Of a DNA stretch of 64,000 nucleotides, positions 18,328 to 28,034 are shown piece after piece; the stretch's first letter is position 1, and each line of letters opens with the position of its first letter. The stretch comes from Chryseobacterium sp. CY350 (GTDB lineage Bacteria > Bacteroidota > Bacteroidia > Flavobacteriales > Weeksellaceae), in NCBI RefSeq assembly GCF_027945075.1, contig NZ_CP116034.1, positions 3,162,001 through 3,226,000 on the forward strand, read 5' to 3'. The translations under genes and the position numbers were made by a program. Under the pieces are notes generated by a model, which saw only the letters and a program-made list of their open reading frames with translations, did no database searches and was not told the origin of the DNA.

Positions 18328-19155
18328 ATGAATTTCAGATTTTCAATCGTATTGCTGATGTTTTTCGCCTTAGGTTTTTCTCAGGATCTTAAAGTGATGA
18401 GTTTTAACATCAGACTGAATGTTGATTCGGATAAAGAAAATGCCTGGCCAAAGAGAAGACAGGATGTTGCAGATTTGTTGATGTATTACCACCCGGATTT
18501 TTTTGGTGTTCAGGAAGCGCTTCCCGAGCAGATGAAAGATATTAAAATGGGTTTAAAGAATTACGATTACGTTGGGGTCGGAAGAGATGACGGAAAAGAA
18601 AAAGGTGAATTTTCAGCGATATTTTATGATACTAGAAAACTTCAGATTGTAAAATCGGGAACTTTCTGGCTTTCTGAAACTCCTGAAAAACCATCAAAAG
18701 GTTGGGATGCAGCGTTGAACAGAATTTGCACCTATGCGATTTTTAAAGATAAAGATTTAAATAAAGAATTTCTGGCCATGAATATTCATTTTGACCATAT
18801 CGGAAATTTGGCAAGAGTAAAATCGTCAGAACTCATTTTGAAAAAAGCAAAAGAGCTGAATCCGAAAAATTTACCCTTTGTTTTGACGGGAGATTTTAAT
18901 TTAACCGAAAATACAGAACCTGTGAAAATTCTTTCTCAAAATCTTGAAGATACTTTTTACAACGCTGAAAAGAAACATTATGGTCCGGTGGGAACGTTCA
19001 CTGCATTTAACGTCAATGAAGTTCCAAAAGACAGAATCGATTTTATTTTTACGAAAGGTTTTAAAATAAAATCTCACAGACACATCAATGACAGACGAGA
19101 AAATCTGCTTTATCCATCAGACCACTTTCCCGTTTTGGTTGATTTGCAGTTTTAA
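18328..19155 (+). CDS. exported endonuclease/exonuclease/phosphatase family protein
   Basis: 275 residues with a signal peptide (MNFRFSIVLLMFFALGFSQ). The fold signatures are present: VMSFNIRLNVDSDKENAW at the start, the metal Glu in FGVQEALPEQ, NIHFDHIGN, TGDFNLTENTEP and the final SDHFPVLVDL. The family includes sphingomyelinases, inositol phosphatases and nucleases, all metal-dependent phosphodiester or phosphomonoester hydrolases. The short form here most resembles exported Bacteroidota homologues of unknown substrate. It is a single gene that converges on the second two-component system across a shared terminator. Confidence 0.88.
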   Translation: MNFRFSIVLLMFFALGFSQDLKVMSFNIRLNVDSDKENAWPKRRQDVADLLMYYHPDFFGVQEALPEQMKDIKMGLKNYDYVGVGRDDGKEKGEFSAIFYDTRKLQIVKSGTFWLSETPEKPSKGWDAALNRICTYAIFKDKDLNKEFLAMNIHFDHIGNLARVKSSELILKKAKELNPKNLPFVLTGDFNLTENTEPVKILSQNLEDTFYNAEKKHYGPVGTFTAFNVNEVPKDRIDFIFTKGFKIKSHRHINDRRENLLYPSDHFPVLVDLQF

Positions 19156-19180
19156 AAAAATTTAATTTAAAAATATAATG

Positions 19181-19215
19181 TAAGCTTTGTTCGATCGAAT
19201 GAAGCTTATTTTTTT
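19181..19215. terminator. bidirectional terminator between convergent genes
   Basis: A 13-bp stem (19181-19193 with 19196-19208, two G-U pairs) with a T run on the plus side and an A-rich flank on the other, so it can serve both the exported hydrolase and the system 2 regulator gene. Confidence 0.85.
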
Positions 19216-19222
19216 ACAAAAT

Positions 19223-19909
19223 TTATCTTTCAGGAAAATTGATTTCAAAGCCAATGCCTCTTACTGACAGAATTTTTATGGTAGGGTCATTGTTCAGGTA
19301 TTTTCTGAGTTTGCTGATGAAAACATCGAGACTTCTTCCGGTAAAATAATCGTTAGTTTCCCATAATTTATCGAGAATGTCATCACGCTTAATCATCTGA
19401 TTGTTATGTTGTAAAAGATAAATTAATAGATCTTTTTCACGGATGGTTAAACGGATATTTCCCGTAGGATGAATGAGTAGCAGCTTGTCTGAATCTAAAA
19501 TATATTCTCCGATTTTCTGCTGAGGATCGGGAGAATGAAATGCAGTTCTTTTCAGAATATTTTTAATTCTTAAAATCAGTTCTTCAGGATCACAAGGCTT
19601 TGCCAAATAATCATCTGCACCAATTTTCAGACCTTTCAGACGGTCGATTTTTTGATTTTTAGCGGTTAGAAAAAGGAGTGGAAACTGTGGTTTCTGTTTT
19701 AAAATGATTTTTGCCAACGAAAAGCCATCCATTTTGGGCATCATAATGTCTAAAATCCCAATGTGATATTGGAAATCTGAAGATAATACAGTCACAACAT
19801 CTTCTGGATTCTGAAACCAGACAACTTCAAAATCTTCTAATTCCAAATATTGTTTTAGAATCATCCCAAAGTCTGAATCATCTTCTACCAAAAGAATTTT
19901 AGTGTTCAT
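19223..19909 (-). CDS. OmpR-family response regulator (system 2)
   Basis: 228 residues: a receiver with VEDD at 8-11, the phospho-acceptor Asp54 in GILDIMMPKMDG and Lys in YLAKPC, followed by a winged helix with GRSLDVFISKLRKYL and RGIGFEI. It overlaps its kinase gene by 11 nt, so the two are translationally coupled. It is closely similar in layout to the regulator at 8574, which makes the two systems paralogues, and they share a TTAAC-type operator candidate. The output gene is probably the divergent outer-membrane protein at 21366 (inference). Confidence 0.92.
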   Translation of the reverse strand: MNTKILLVEDDSDFGMILKQYLELEDFEVVWFQNPEDVVTVLSSDFQYHIGILDIMMPKMDGFSLAKIILKQKPQFPLLFLTAKNQKIDRLKGLKIGADDYLAKPCDPEELILRIKNILKRTAFHSPDPQQKIGEYILDSDKLLLIHPTGNIRLTIREKDLLIYLLQHNNQMIKRDDILDKLWETNDYFTGRSLDVFISKLRKYLNNDPTIKILSVRGIGFEINFPER

Positions 19910-21218
19910 AAGGCAATTTGATTTTAAATTGTGTTCCGACTTTTATTTCGCTTTTTACATCTATTTTTCCTTGATATTTTGAAACGATTTTCTGCACAAA
20001 ATAAAGTCCTAATCCCAAACCTTTTGTGTTGTAAATGTTGTTGGATTGTATTCTGTAAAATTTTTCGAAAATACTTTTCAGTTCATTTTTTGCAATTCCT
20101 TCACCGTTATCAGAAATGTTTATTTCTAAATGTTTTTCTTGCTCAGTGATATGGATTTCGATTTCAGAAGCTCCATATTTTATACTGTTTTCGCAGAGGT
20201 TTTTGATAATGGTTTCCATTAAATTTTTATCAAAAGGCAGCTCTTTTTTAATGTCATTTTGAAATTTAAATTTATTCTCAGGATACGTAAAGGCTAAATC
20301 CTGAATAAAGAAATCCCAATCTTCTGGTTGTATAAAAATTGTTTCCGCTGTATTTTCATCTTTGTGAAGTTGAAGCAGTAGATTTTCCAGACGGATAATT
20401 TGTCGGTCAATTAAAGGTAATGTTTCTGTATTTAGATTCTTTTTCAGAGTTTTTGAGGCGATTTTTAAAGTAGCAATCGGGGTTTTGAACTCATGCGAAA
20501 TGTTATCAACGATGGTGTGTAGAACTTCAATCTGTTTTTGTTGTTTGATGAGGTTTTTAATCGTGAAAATATATAAAATCAGGACACTTGCAAGCAAAGC
20601 GATACAACATAAAATTAACAGAGTCAATTCTCTAAAAACAACTGTTTTTATATTTAAAATTTCATATCCTGTTGTGCTTTTTACGGAGAAACTGTCATTT
20701 CTGGTCAGTGTTTTATTATCGGTATCTGTCGACTTTGAAGTGGTTTCCCAGGTTCCGGTATTTAAAATTCCGGCTTTCTTTACCTTTTTTTCAGTTTCAT
20801 AGATAATGATGGGCTTCGTGATGAGATTTGTTCTGGTAGGATTAAAAATAATCGACGAATATTCAATTTTTACCGCAACTTCATACCCTTCATCTTTAAA
20901 GTGATCATCTACATATTGGCTGAATTCTTTTTCGGTAGCGATTCTGTTTTTATCGAAAAGATTCAGAAATTCATCGTGGGTAATTTCTTTGTTTTTAAAT
21001 TTAATTAAAATTGCTTGCACTGCATCATCGTGAACTTTTCTCATTGCGCCTTTGTCTTCTAAGCGATCGGTGTAATCTGTCAGTCTTTTATGTACAGTCC
21101 GGTAGATTTCACGCTCTTTTACCTGATAAGTTTTGTACATAAAATACCCTTGAATCCCCAAAAGAAGCAGGAATAAAGTAGCAAACAGAGCGATAAGATT
21201 TTTGCTTTTTGAAATCAT
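19899..21218 (-). CDS. sensor histidine kinase (system 2)
   Basis: 439 residues: a TM helix (about 8-28), a long extracytoplasmic domain (about 30-195), a second TM helix (LTLLILCCIALLASVLILYIF), the H-box DNISHEFKTPIATL, the N-box IIKNLCENSIKYG, the G1 box DNGEGIA and the G2 box GLGLGLYFVQK. The periplasmic domain carries many Thr, Lys and Asp residues and is not recognisable as a known sensor. It is transcribed away from a beta-barrel protein gene with a 147-nt region between them that contains three TTAACC copies. Confidence 0.92.
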   Translation of the reverse strand: MISKSKNLIALFATLFLLLLGIQGYFMYKTYQVKEREIYRTVHKRLTDYTDRLEDKGAMRKVHDDAVQAILIKFKNKEITHDEFLNLFDKNRIATEKEFSQYVDDHFKDEGYEVAVKIEYSSIIFNPTRTNLITKPIIIYETEKKVKKAGILNTGTWETTSKSTDTDNKTLTRNDSFSVKSTTGYEILNIKTVVFRELTLLILCCIALLASVLILYIFTIKNLIKQQKQIEVLHTIVDNISHEFKTPIATLKIASKTLKKNLNTETLPLIDRQIIRLENLLLQLHKDENTAETIFIQPEDWDFFIQDLAFTYPENKFKFQNDIKKELPFDKNLMETIIKNLCENSIKYGASEIEIHITEQEKHLEINISDNGEGIAKNELKSIFEKFYRIQSNNIYNTKGLGLGLYFVQKIVSKYQGKIDVKSEIKVGTQFKIKLPYEH

Positions 21219-21258
21219 TAAAACAAAGATATAGCATTCATCTTTTCCCCAATAGACA

Positions 21259-21286
21259 TTAACCCTTCGTTAACCTTCCATTAACC
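21259..21286. promoter_or_regulatory. TTAACC triple direct repeat, system 2 divergent promoter
   Basis: TTAACC at 21259, 21270 and 21281, spaced exactly 11 bp, lies between the system 2 kinase and the divergent outer-membrane protein gene. Spacing and composition match an OmpR-family operator and the TTAACA array of system 1. Autoregulation and control of the barrel protein are inferred. Confidence 0.65.
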
Positions 21287-21365
21287 TAAATTCTCTTGAG
21301 CATTGCAGACTTTTGTACGAGAAGAAAAAAGAGTTTTCTGACTGTTAAAATCTAAATAAAACCTT

Positions 21366-23732
21366 ATGTATAAATTCCTCATTTTATTATTCTTTCCAGC
21401 TCTTTTGTTTTCGCAAAAAAGTAAAATCGAAGGCACGATTACCAACATTCATAAAGAAAAATTGCCATTGGTTTCTGTAGAAGTGTACAATTCTCAAAAT
21501 ATTTTATTGAAAACAGTAACCACCAATGAAAACGGAAATTTTGTATTGGAAGGCATCACCGAAAACAATGTGAAACTGATCATCAAAGATTTGGAATATG
21601 CTCAGTTAGAAAAAAATCTGAACCTGAACGAACAAAAAGAAAGTTTACAGATTATCCTCAAAAAAGATATTCAGGAAATTCAGGAAGTGGTGATGACCAA
21701 ACAGAAACCTTTGGTGAAAAGAAAAATAGACCGTTTAGAGTTTAACGTAGAAAACAGCAATATTTCGTCACTTAATGCTTGGGAGATTCTTAAAAAAACT
21801 CCCGGAGTTACATCGGGAAATGATGTGTTGGCAATCAAAGGAAGTCAGAGTATCGTTGTAACCATTAATGATAAAAGAGTCATGCTCACGGGCGACGAAC
21901 TGAAAAATTTATTGGAAAATACTCAGGGTGATGAAGTGAAGTCTGTAGAAGTTATCACCAATCCGCCCGCAAAATATGAAGCTTCGGGAAGTGCAGTTCT
22001 CAACATCGTCATGAAAAAAAATAAAATTGAAGGATATCGTGGTGTTTTGAGCTCAAAATATATTCAAAGTCAATATGCAAAGGGCGTGGCTGGAATTTCT
22101 CAGTATTATAAAAAGAATAAACTTTCGGTGATGGGAAGTTATTATTTCGGAAGCGGAACCTATTATCGTGAAGGTACAGATTATGTAAATTATGCTGAAG
22201 ATCAGACCCGATGGATCAGTATAATGAACAGGAAAGATAAGAACGAGAGCCAGAATACTGTCAATTTTAATCTGGAATATGAAATTGACGGTTTGACGAA
22301 TGTGAGTTTAAATTATTCAGGATTTTTTAGTCCCAAATCGTTTGGAACTTACAACGTGCCGACTTTAATTTATAATAAACAAAATGAAGTGGAATCCAAT
22401 TACACAACCATTAATGATCATCATTCCAGAAGTATTAATAATTCAGTAAGCTTTCAGGCAGACAGAAAATTAAATGCAAAAAGCAAGTTGACCTGGACTA
22501 ATTATTTTGCTGGAAACAATGCACAGAAATATCAGGATGTCTTAACCTATCTTGATTTTATAAATCAATCTCCCACAGAAAATAATTTTGTAACCAATAA
22601 TAAAAGTGATGTCAAACTTTACTCCACACAGGCAGATTATCAGTGGAAGAATGAAAAGTGGGAAGTTGAATCTGGCGGAAAATACAGCTTTGTGAAAACC
22701 AACAGCCGACTCGATTTTTCAGATAACGAAAAATTACAGTACAGATCCGATAAAAGCAATGTTTTCGATTACAAAGAACACAATTTTGCACTCTATACTT
22801 CATTGGCATACAATCCAGGAAAATGGAACTTCAAAGCAGGATTACGGGCAGAAAAAACTGACTTGGAAGGATTGGTTTCAGAGCCGTTTGAAGTGAATAA
22901 AAACAATTACTGGAAATTATTTCCTACACTGTATGCACAATACACGACGACAAATAGTCATCAGTTCGGATTGTCTTACGGAAAACGCATCAGCAGACCT
23001 TCTTATTCATGGCTCAATCCTGCTAAATCTTATTACAATTTGTTCTCTTATTTTCAGGGTGATCCGAAATTGAAAGCCACCATCATTCATAACCTCAATT
23101 TTACCTACACGTGGAAAGAATGGAATCTAGATTTCTATTACAGAAAAGAGATTTTCCCATCAATGGAAATCTCGTATCAGGAGCCAAGTACCAATAATTT
23201 GATTTATAATTTTACCAATATCGAGAAAGGACAGGCGTTTGGTTTAAGTGTATATAAAAATTTTCAAATCAAACCTTGGTGGAGTCTGAGTTTATCTGAA
23301 AACCTTGAACACAACGAAAATTATTTTATCGGAATTGATGACGTTTTGTATAAAAACAAAGTGTGGAACTGGGTTTCTGATATTTCCACAAGTTTTACTT
23401 TAGACAAAAACAGCGACTGGAAATTAGAATTGGGTCATCGTTACAACTCGCCATCTATTCAGGGTACATTTAGAATTTCTAGTTCGTCTACTGCCTATTT
23501 GGTTATGAATAAAAAGTTTTTCGACAAAAAGCTTGAGGCGAGTCTTGTTTTCAATGATATCTTCAGAACATCAGGTGAAAAGGTGAGCACCAAATATGCG
23601 AATCAGGATAACTATTTTATCGACTATCGGGATACACAAAGTGTTTCTGTTTCTGTGAAATTTAATTTTGGAAATCAATCCGTGAAAAATGCTAAGGCGA
23701 TTAAAAAAGCCGATGAACAGGCAAGAATGTAA
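21366..23732 (+). CDS. outer-membrane beta-barrel family protein (TonB-receptor-like)
   Basis: 788 residues. A signal peptide (LILLFFPALLFSQ) leads into a carboxypeptidase regulatory-like beta-sandwich (about 20-95, KIEGTITNIHKEKLPLVSVEV). A plug-like segment follows (about 120-220, with LKKTPGVTSGNDVLAIKGSQ and VEVITNPPAKYEASGS), then a barrel of alternating strands to the end. There is no obvious TonB box. This resembles the Bacteroidota 'outer membrane beta-barrel family' and not a SusC protein. Ligand or cargo is unknown. It sits divergent from the second two-component system across an 11-bp-spaced repeat, so it may be its regulated output. Confidence 0.85.
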   Translation: MYKFLILLFFPALLFSQKSKIEGTITNIHKEKLPLVSVEVYNSQNILLKTVTTNENGNFVLEGITENNVKLIIKDLEYAQLEKNLNLNEQKESLQIILKKDIQEIQEVVMTKQKPLVKRKIDRLEFNVENSNISSLNAWEILKKTPGVTSGNDVLAIKGSQSIVVTINDKRVMLTGDELKNLLENTQGDEVKSVEVITNPPAKYEASGSAVLNIVMKKNKIEGYRGVLSSKYIQSQYAKGVAGISQYYKKNKLSVMGSYYFGSGTYYREGTDYVNYAEDQTRWISIMNRKDKNESQNTVNFNLEYEIDGLTNVSLNYSGFFSPKSFGTYNVPTLIYNKQNEVESNYTTINDHHSRSINNSVSFQADRKLNAKSKLTWTNYFAGNNAQKYQDVLTYLDFINQSPTENNFVTNNKSDVKLYSTQADYQWKNEKWEVESGGKYSFVKTNSRLDFSDNEKLQYRSDKSNVFDYKEHNFALYTSLAYNPGKWNFKAGLRAEKTDLEGLVSEPFEVNKNNYWKLFPTLYAQYTTTNSHQFGLSYGKRISRPSYSWLNPAKSYYNLFSYFQGDPKLKATIIHNLNFTYTWKEWNLDFYYRKEIFPSMEISYQEPSTNNLIYNFTNIEKGQAFGLSVYKNFQIKPWWSLSLSENLEHNENYFIGIDDVLYKNKVWNWVSDISTSFTLDKNSDWKLELGHRYNSPSIQGTFRISSSSTAYLVMNKKFFDKKLEASLVFNDIFRTSGEKVSTKYANQDNYFIDYRDTQSVSVSVKFNFGNQSVKNAKAIKKADEQARM

Positions 23733-23822
23733 ATTTTCACTAATTCAATCTGTGCATTTGAGAACTATTTGATTTATTTAAATTGCCTGTTTAAACTTCA
23801 AAAGTTTTTATTACATTTTCCC

Positions 23823-23830
23823 TATTTTTG
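23823..23830 (+). promoter_or_regulatory. candidate -7 box upstream of M1 peptidase B
   Basis: TATTTTTG matches TAnnTTTG, 24 nt before the ATG at 23855. There is no convincing -33 element. Confidence 0.4.
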
Positions 23831-23854
23831 ACATTCATTATTTAAAAAATTAAC

Positions 23855-25720
23855 ATGAATAGATTTCTTTTGGGATTGGTCACTATGGCTTTATCTGTAC
23901 ATATTTCCGCCCAGGAATTGTACATGCCGAGAAATATTAAAAAAGCTTACGAAAACGGAACTCGTGATATTTCCGGAGCGCCCGGAAAAAACTACTGGCA
24001 GAACAAAGGAATTTATGATGTTGAGGTAAAAGTAGATGCTAAAACGAAGATTGTTTCGGGAAAAGAAACGATTATTTACAGCAACAATAGTCCGAATGAT
24101 TTAGATGAATTGGCGATACGATTTGTCAATAATCTTCATAAACCAGAATCTCCAAGGTCAGGTACTGTTTCTAAAGATTTTTTGTCATCAGGTTTAAGAA
24201 TTAGATCTTTCATTGTTGATGATTTAAAATATAACATTAACAGCGAAAGTTGGGGAACGGTAGAAAAAGTAAAATTAAATAAGGTTTTAAAATCGAAATC
24301 AAAAGCTGAGGTGAAAATCGAGTGGGAATATCCTCTGTCTGTACAAAGTGGAAGAGAAGGGCAGATCGATCCCGAAACTTTTTACGTAGCTTATTCTTTC
24401 CCAAGAATTTCTGTATATGATGATTATAATGGTTGGGATATGCTTCCGCACTCTGACCGACAGGAGTTTTATAATGATTTTAATGACTATTCTTTCGCAA
24501 TTTCTGCTCCGAAAAATTATGTGGTTTGGTCGACAGGTGAATTTCTGAATCCTGAAGAAGTTTTGCAGACGGAATATTTGAATAGATTTAAATCTTCTTT
24601 AAAAAGTGATAAAGTCATTCATATTGCTAACGAAGCAGAAATGAAATCCGGCAAAGTCACCAAAAATAATCAGTGGAATATCTGGAAATTTAAAGCCAAC
24701 AACATTACAGATTTCTGTTTTGCTTTGAGCAATCATTACGTTTGGGACGGTTCAAGTATTCAGCTTAAGACTAAACGATCAAGTGTTCAAGCCGCTTACA
24801 AATCCGGAGCAAAAGATTTTGAACATTATGTAGAATGGATGCGCTACAATCTCGATTGGTTTTCAAAAAACTGGCCGGGAGTGGAATATCCTTTTCCGAC
24901 AATGACGGCAATTCAGGGTTACGCCGATATGGAATATCCGATGATGATCAATGATACAAGTATTCCCGATGATTTGCAGGATGCAAGATTGACAGCAGAT
25001 CACGAAATAGCGCACACTTATTTTCCTTTTTACATGGGAATCAACGAAACGCGATATGCTTTTATGGATGAAGGCTGGGCAACAACTTTGGAATATTTAA
25101 TCGGAATTGATGAAAACGGTGAAGAAGCTGCCAAAAAATTCTATCAGAATTTCAGAGTTAAAAGATGGATCAATGATCCTTCTACCGAGCAGGATCAGCC
25201 AATCATTACAATGAGTACGCAGGTAAGCGGAGCAGGGTACGGCAATAATTCTTACGTGAAATCATCTCTGTCTTATTTAGCTTTAAAAGATTATCTGGGT
25301 GATGATTTGTTTAAAAAAGCTTTACATCATTATATGGATAACTGGAATGGCAAACATCCTATTCCATGGGATTATTTTTATTCGATGAATACAGGATCCG
25401 GAAAAAATCTCAATTGGTTTTTTAATAATTGGTTCTACACCAATAATTATATTGATTTAAAAATCACAAACGCAAGTCAGCAAAAAGATAAATTGATGCT
25501 GAATGTTGATAATGTGGGAGGCTTTGCAGTTCCTTTTGATGTAGTTATGACTTATGAAGATCAATCAGTTGAAAAAACTCATTTTACTCCGAAAATCTGG
25601 GAAAATGATCAGAAAAAAGCGGTGATTTCTGTTTCAATAAAAAAGAAAGTGAAATCTGTTCTTTTAGATGGTGGACTATTTATGGATTACACTCCAGATG
25701 ATAATTTTAAAAATTTATAA
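23855..25720 (+). CDS. secreted M1 family metallopeptidase (paralogue B)
   Basis: 621 residues with a signal peptide (FLLGLVTMALSVHISAQ). The zinc site is HEIAH at 383-387, with the third ligand in MDEGWATTLEYL about 19 residues on. The exopeptidase loop is read as GYADMEYPMM. It is shorter than the paralogue at 12221 and lacks that protein's C-terminal extension, but shares the YWQN start and the SNNSPND-type strand. It is likely a zinc aminopeptidase of the periplasm or exterior. It is a single gene between the outer-membrane protein and the FKBP, with no terminator recognised at its end. Confidence 0.92.
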   Translation: MNRFLLGLVTMALSVHISAQELYMPRNIKKAYENGTRDISGAPGKNYWQNKGIYDVEVKVDAKTKIVSGKETIIYSNNSPNDLDELAIRFVNNLHKPESPRSGTVSKDFLSSGLRIRSFIVDDLKYNINSESWGTVEKVKLNKVLKSKSKAEVKIEWEYPLSVQSGREGQIDPETFYVAYSFPRISVYDDYNGWDMLPHSDRQEFYNDFNDYSFAISAPKNYVVWSTGEFLNPEEVLQTEYLNRFKSSLKSDKVIHIANEAEMKSGKVTKNNQWNIWKFKANNITDFCFALSNHYVWDGSSIQLKTKRSSVQAAYKSGAKDFEHYVEWMRYNLDWFSKNWPGVEYPFPTMTAIQGYADMEYPMMINDTSIPDDLQDARLTADHEIAHTYFPFYMGINETRYAFMDEGWATTLEYLIGIDENGEEAAKKFYQNFRVKRWINDPSTEQDQPIITMSTQVSGAGYGNNSYVKSSLSYLALKDYLGDDLFKKALHHYMDNWNGKHPIPWDYFYSMNTGSGKNLNWFFNNWFYTNNYIDLKITNASQQKDKLMLNVDNVGGFAVPFDVVMTYEDQSVEKTHFTPKIWENDQKKAVISVSIKKKVKSVLLDGGLFMDYTPDDNFKNL

Positions 25721-25811
25721 CAGAAAAATTCTTGTACAGAGGCGGAATTTCTATAATTAATGATAGATTTGCAGCGATTAATTAATTACTGATTAATAAT
25801 AAAAATTCTTA

Positions 25812-26516
25812 ATGAAAAAACAGATTATTGCATTATTTTGCATAGCAGCAATTGGTGTTTCGTGTGATAAGAAAGGCGACACACAGGGAGATAGCAAATA
25901 TACAGATGACCAGAAAGCTTCTTACTATATAGGTCTTAGTATTGCACAAAATATGAAACAGGAAGGTTTCAAAGTAGATGCAGATCTTTTGGCTCAGGCT
26001 ATCAAAGAAGAAATGGAAGGGAAAAAGAAGCTGATGCCTGCTGAAGAGATGAATACTTTTATGCAAGAATTCATGCAGAAACAGAATGAGAAAAAACAAG
26101 CTGCTGCAGGAATACAGGCAAACGAAAATAAGAAAAAAGGTCAGGATTTTTTGGCAAAGAATAAAAGTAATCCTAAAGTGAAAACTACAGCATCTGGTTT
26201 GCAATATGAAATTTTGCAGGAAGGTAATGGTGCAGCCAAACCAAAAGCCTCAGATGTCGTACAGGTAAAATATACCGGAAAGTTGCTTGACGGAACTGTT
26301 TTTGACTCTACCGATAAAAATGGTGGGCAGCCAATGGATATCAATCTTGGTGCTGTGATCAAAGGCTGGACTGAAGGGATTCAGCTTATGAGCAAAGGGG
26401 CAAAATACAGATTTTATATTCCTTCAGATCTTGCGTATGGAGACAACGGCGCTGGTGCCGCAATTCCGGCAGGCTCTACGATTATTTTTGATGTAGAACT
26501 TGTTAATATTAAGTAA
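25812..26516 (+). CDS. lipoprotein FKBP-type peptidyl-prolyl isomerase
   Basis: 234 residues. A lipoprotein signal (ALFCIAAIGVSC) and a polar linker lead to an FkpA/Mip-like dimerisation domain (about 30-115, with YYIGLSIAQNMKQEGF). The FKBP domain (about 125-234) contains VQVKYTGKLLDGTVFDST, VIKGWTEGIQLM and IPSDLAYGD. It catalyses cis-trans isomerisation at proline and acts as a folding helper in the periplasm or at the outer membrane. It forms a single transcript ended by a strong hairpin at 26543. Confidence 0.93.
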   Translation: MKKQIIALFCIAAIGVSCDKKGDTQGDSKYTDDQKASYYIGLSIAQNMKQEGFKVDADLLAQAIKEEMEGKKKLMPAEEMNTFMQEFMQKQNEKKQAAAGIQANENKKKGQDFLAKNKSNPKVKTTASGLQYEILQEGNGAAKPKASDVVQVKYTGKLLDGTVFDSTDKNGGQPMDINLGAVIKGWTEGIQLMSKGAKYRFYIPSDLAYGDNGAGAAIPAGSTIIFDVELVNIK

Positions 26517-26542
26517 GTTAATTAAACTTCAACAATATAAAA

Positions 26543-26570
26543 AAGGAAGCCGCAAAGCTTCCTTTTTTTT
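26543..26570. terminator. terminator between FKBP gene and NarL regulator gene
   Basis: Perfect 8-bp stem AAGGAAGC/GCTTCCTT with a 6-nt loop. There is a T run to the right and an A run to the left, so it can end transcripts from both sides. Confidence 0.9.
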
Positions 26571-26607
26571 ATATTTAAATCTTTACAAAATGAAGAGGAA
26601 AATAATC

Positions 26608-27252
26608 CTAAGATTCTGCAAAACCGTTTTTTAAAGCAAATACAGCAAGTCCTACTCTGGTTTTCAGTCCCAGTTTTTCGCAAAGCTGATCTCGGTAACT
26701 TTCTACCGTTCTTGGGCTGCAACACATTTTCTCGGCAATTTCTTTGTAACTCAGTTCGGTTACTGTATAAGTAAGAAATTCTTTTTCCCTGTCGGAAATA
26801 CGAACAGCTTTTTCGGCACCCGGATCACTGTTGATGTTAGAAAAAATGATTTTCGAAGCCCATTCAGGATAGAAAAATCCGTCATCCTTTAATCTGATCA
26901 GTGCATTCTCAAGATCTCTGGGATGTGTATTTTTTAAGAGATAGCCTTTAGCTCCGTTTTTTATCATTTTGATGACACTGTTGTCGTCTCCCTGCATACT
27001 CAATGCCATCACTTTTATCGCGGGATGATTGTTTTTCAACCATAATACACTTTCAAAGCCATCCATGATCGGCATGCTGATATCCATCAGAATAATATCA
27101 GGAATTTCGTGATTGCTGTTGAATTTGTCTATTAAATCTTGTCCGTTTTCTGCTACGTAAATGACCTGGAAATGTTCAAAATTATCAATAATTCCTTCTA
27201 GAGCTTTTGCGATAAGAAGATGATCATCAACGATTACTATAGTTTTTTTCAT
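26608..27252 (-). CDS. NarL/LuxR-type response regulator (module A)
   Basis: 214 residues: a receiver domain with DD at 9-10, the phospho-acceptor Asp in ILMDISMPIMDGF and Lys in GYLLKNT, then a LuxR-type helix-turn-helix (ELSYKEIAEKMCCSPRTVES) near residues 165-190. It overlaps the kinase gene by 4 nt (ATGA-type junction). It is the last gene of an overlapping four-gene minus-strand operon. A similar regulator at 49879 belongs to a second copy of the module. Confidence 0.93.
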   Translation of the reverse strand: MKKTIVIVDDHLLIAKALEGIIDNFEHFQVIYVAENGQDLIDKFNSNHEIPDIILMDISMPIMDGFESVLWLKNNHPAIKVMALSMQGDDNSVIKMIKNGAKGYLLKNTHPRDLENALIRLKDDGFFYPEWASKIIFSNINSDPGAEKAVRISDREKEFLTYTVTELSYKEIAEKMCCSPRTVESYRDQLCEKLGLKTRVGLAVFALKNGFAES

Positions 27253-28034
27253 GCCTTATTTTTAAATGAAATATGGAGTTGTGTTCCGGTATTTTTTGCG
27301 CTCGTAAAACTGTATTCTCCTCCGATGATCTTTGCGCGGTTTTTCATATTGGTAAGCCCGATGCCGTTACTGAGTGTTTTTGATGTATCGAAACCTATTC
27401 CGTCATCTTTTATAGACAGTTCCCAAACATTTTCTTCTGAAGCATTTAGTTTAATGAAAATGTTTTTGCACTGAGAATGCTTGATGCTGTTTTGAATAAA
27501 TTCCTGAGTAATTCTCAAAAGCACATTTTTGTGAACAAAATCCAGCTCCAGAGGATCGCCTGTATGTTCAAAGTGTATTTCGCATTTTTTTAATGCATTA
27601 ATGTTGTTCACTTCTTCTTCAATTAAAGTAGTGATTTCTTTCTGGCTTATATTGTCGTCTGTAAGCGTTTTTGAAAGACTTCGTAAATCCTGCAGCGACT
27701 GATTAATGATTTGCGAAACCTGATCTATTCTTTCATTTACTTCCGGAACCTTATTTTCATAAAGTAACTGTTGAGTATAAAGGCTTACCAGCGTGAGTTT
27801 TTGGCCGATGTTATCATGAAGCTCACGCCCAATCTGCTGCATTGTAGCCTGCTGAATTTCTAACTGAGTGGTAAGAAGTTCTCTCTGATGAATTTCATTT
27901 TTAATTTGAATTTCAATTAAATATTCAGATTTTTTTTGTTTGTATTTTCGAATATAGATGATCACGGCCGCCACGAACATGAAAAAAAATATATTGAATA
28001 AAAAAATAGTTAAGAATAATTCTGTTTTCCCCAT
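27249..28034 (-). CDS. HisKA_3-type sensor kinase (module A)
   Basis: 261 residues: one N-terminal TM helix (about 5-27), a short coiled-coil linker, the HisKA_3 dimerisation and phosphorylation motif IGRELHDNIGQKLTL, and an ATPase domain with ITQEFIQNSIKHS, DDGIGFD and GIGLTNMKNRA. There is no extracytoplasmic sensor domain, so sensing must come from the linker or from a partner. The gene for a multi-TM protein overlaps its start by 25 nt, an obvious candidate for a detached sensor subunit. It forms a pair with the NarL regulator directly downstream. Confidence 0.92.
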   Translation of the reverse strand: MGKTELFLTIFLFNIFFFMFVAAVIIYIRKYKQKKSEYLIEIQIKNEIHQRELLTTQLEIQQATMQQIGRELHDNIGQKLTLVSLYTQQLLYENKVPEVNERIDQVSQIINQSLQDLRSLSKTLTDDNISQKEITTLIEEEVNNINALKKCEIHFEHTGDPLELDFVHKNVLLRITQEFIQNSIKHSQCKNIFIKLNASEENVWELSIKDDGIGFDTSKTLSNGIGLTNMKNRAKIIGGEYSFTSAKNTGTQLHISFKNKA

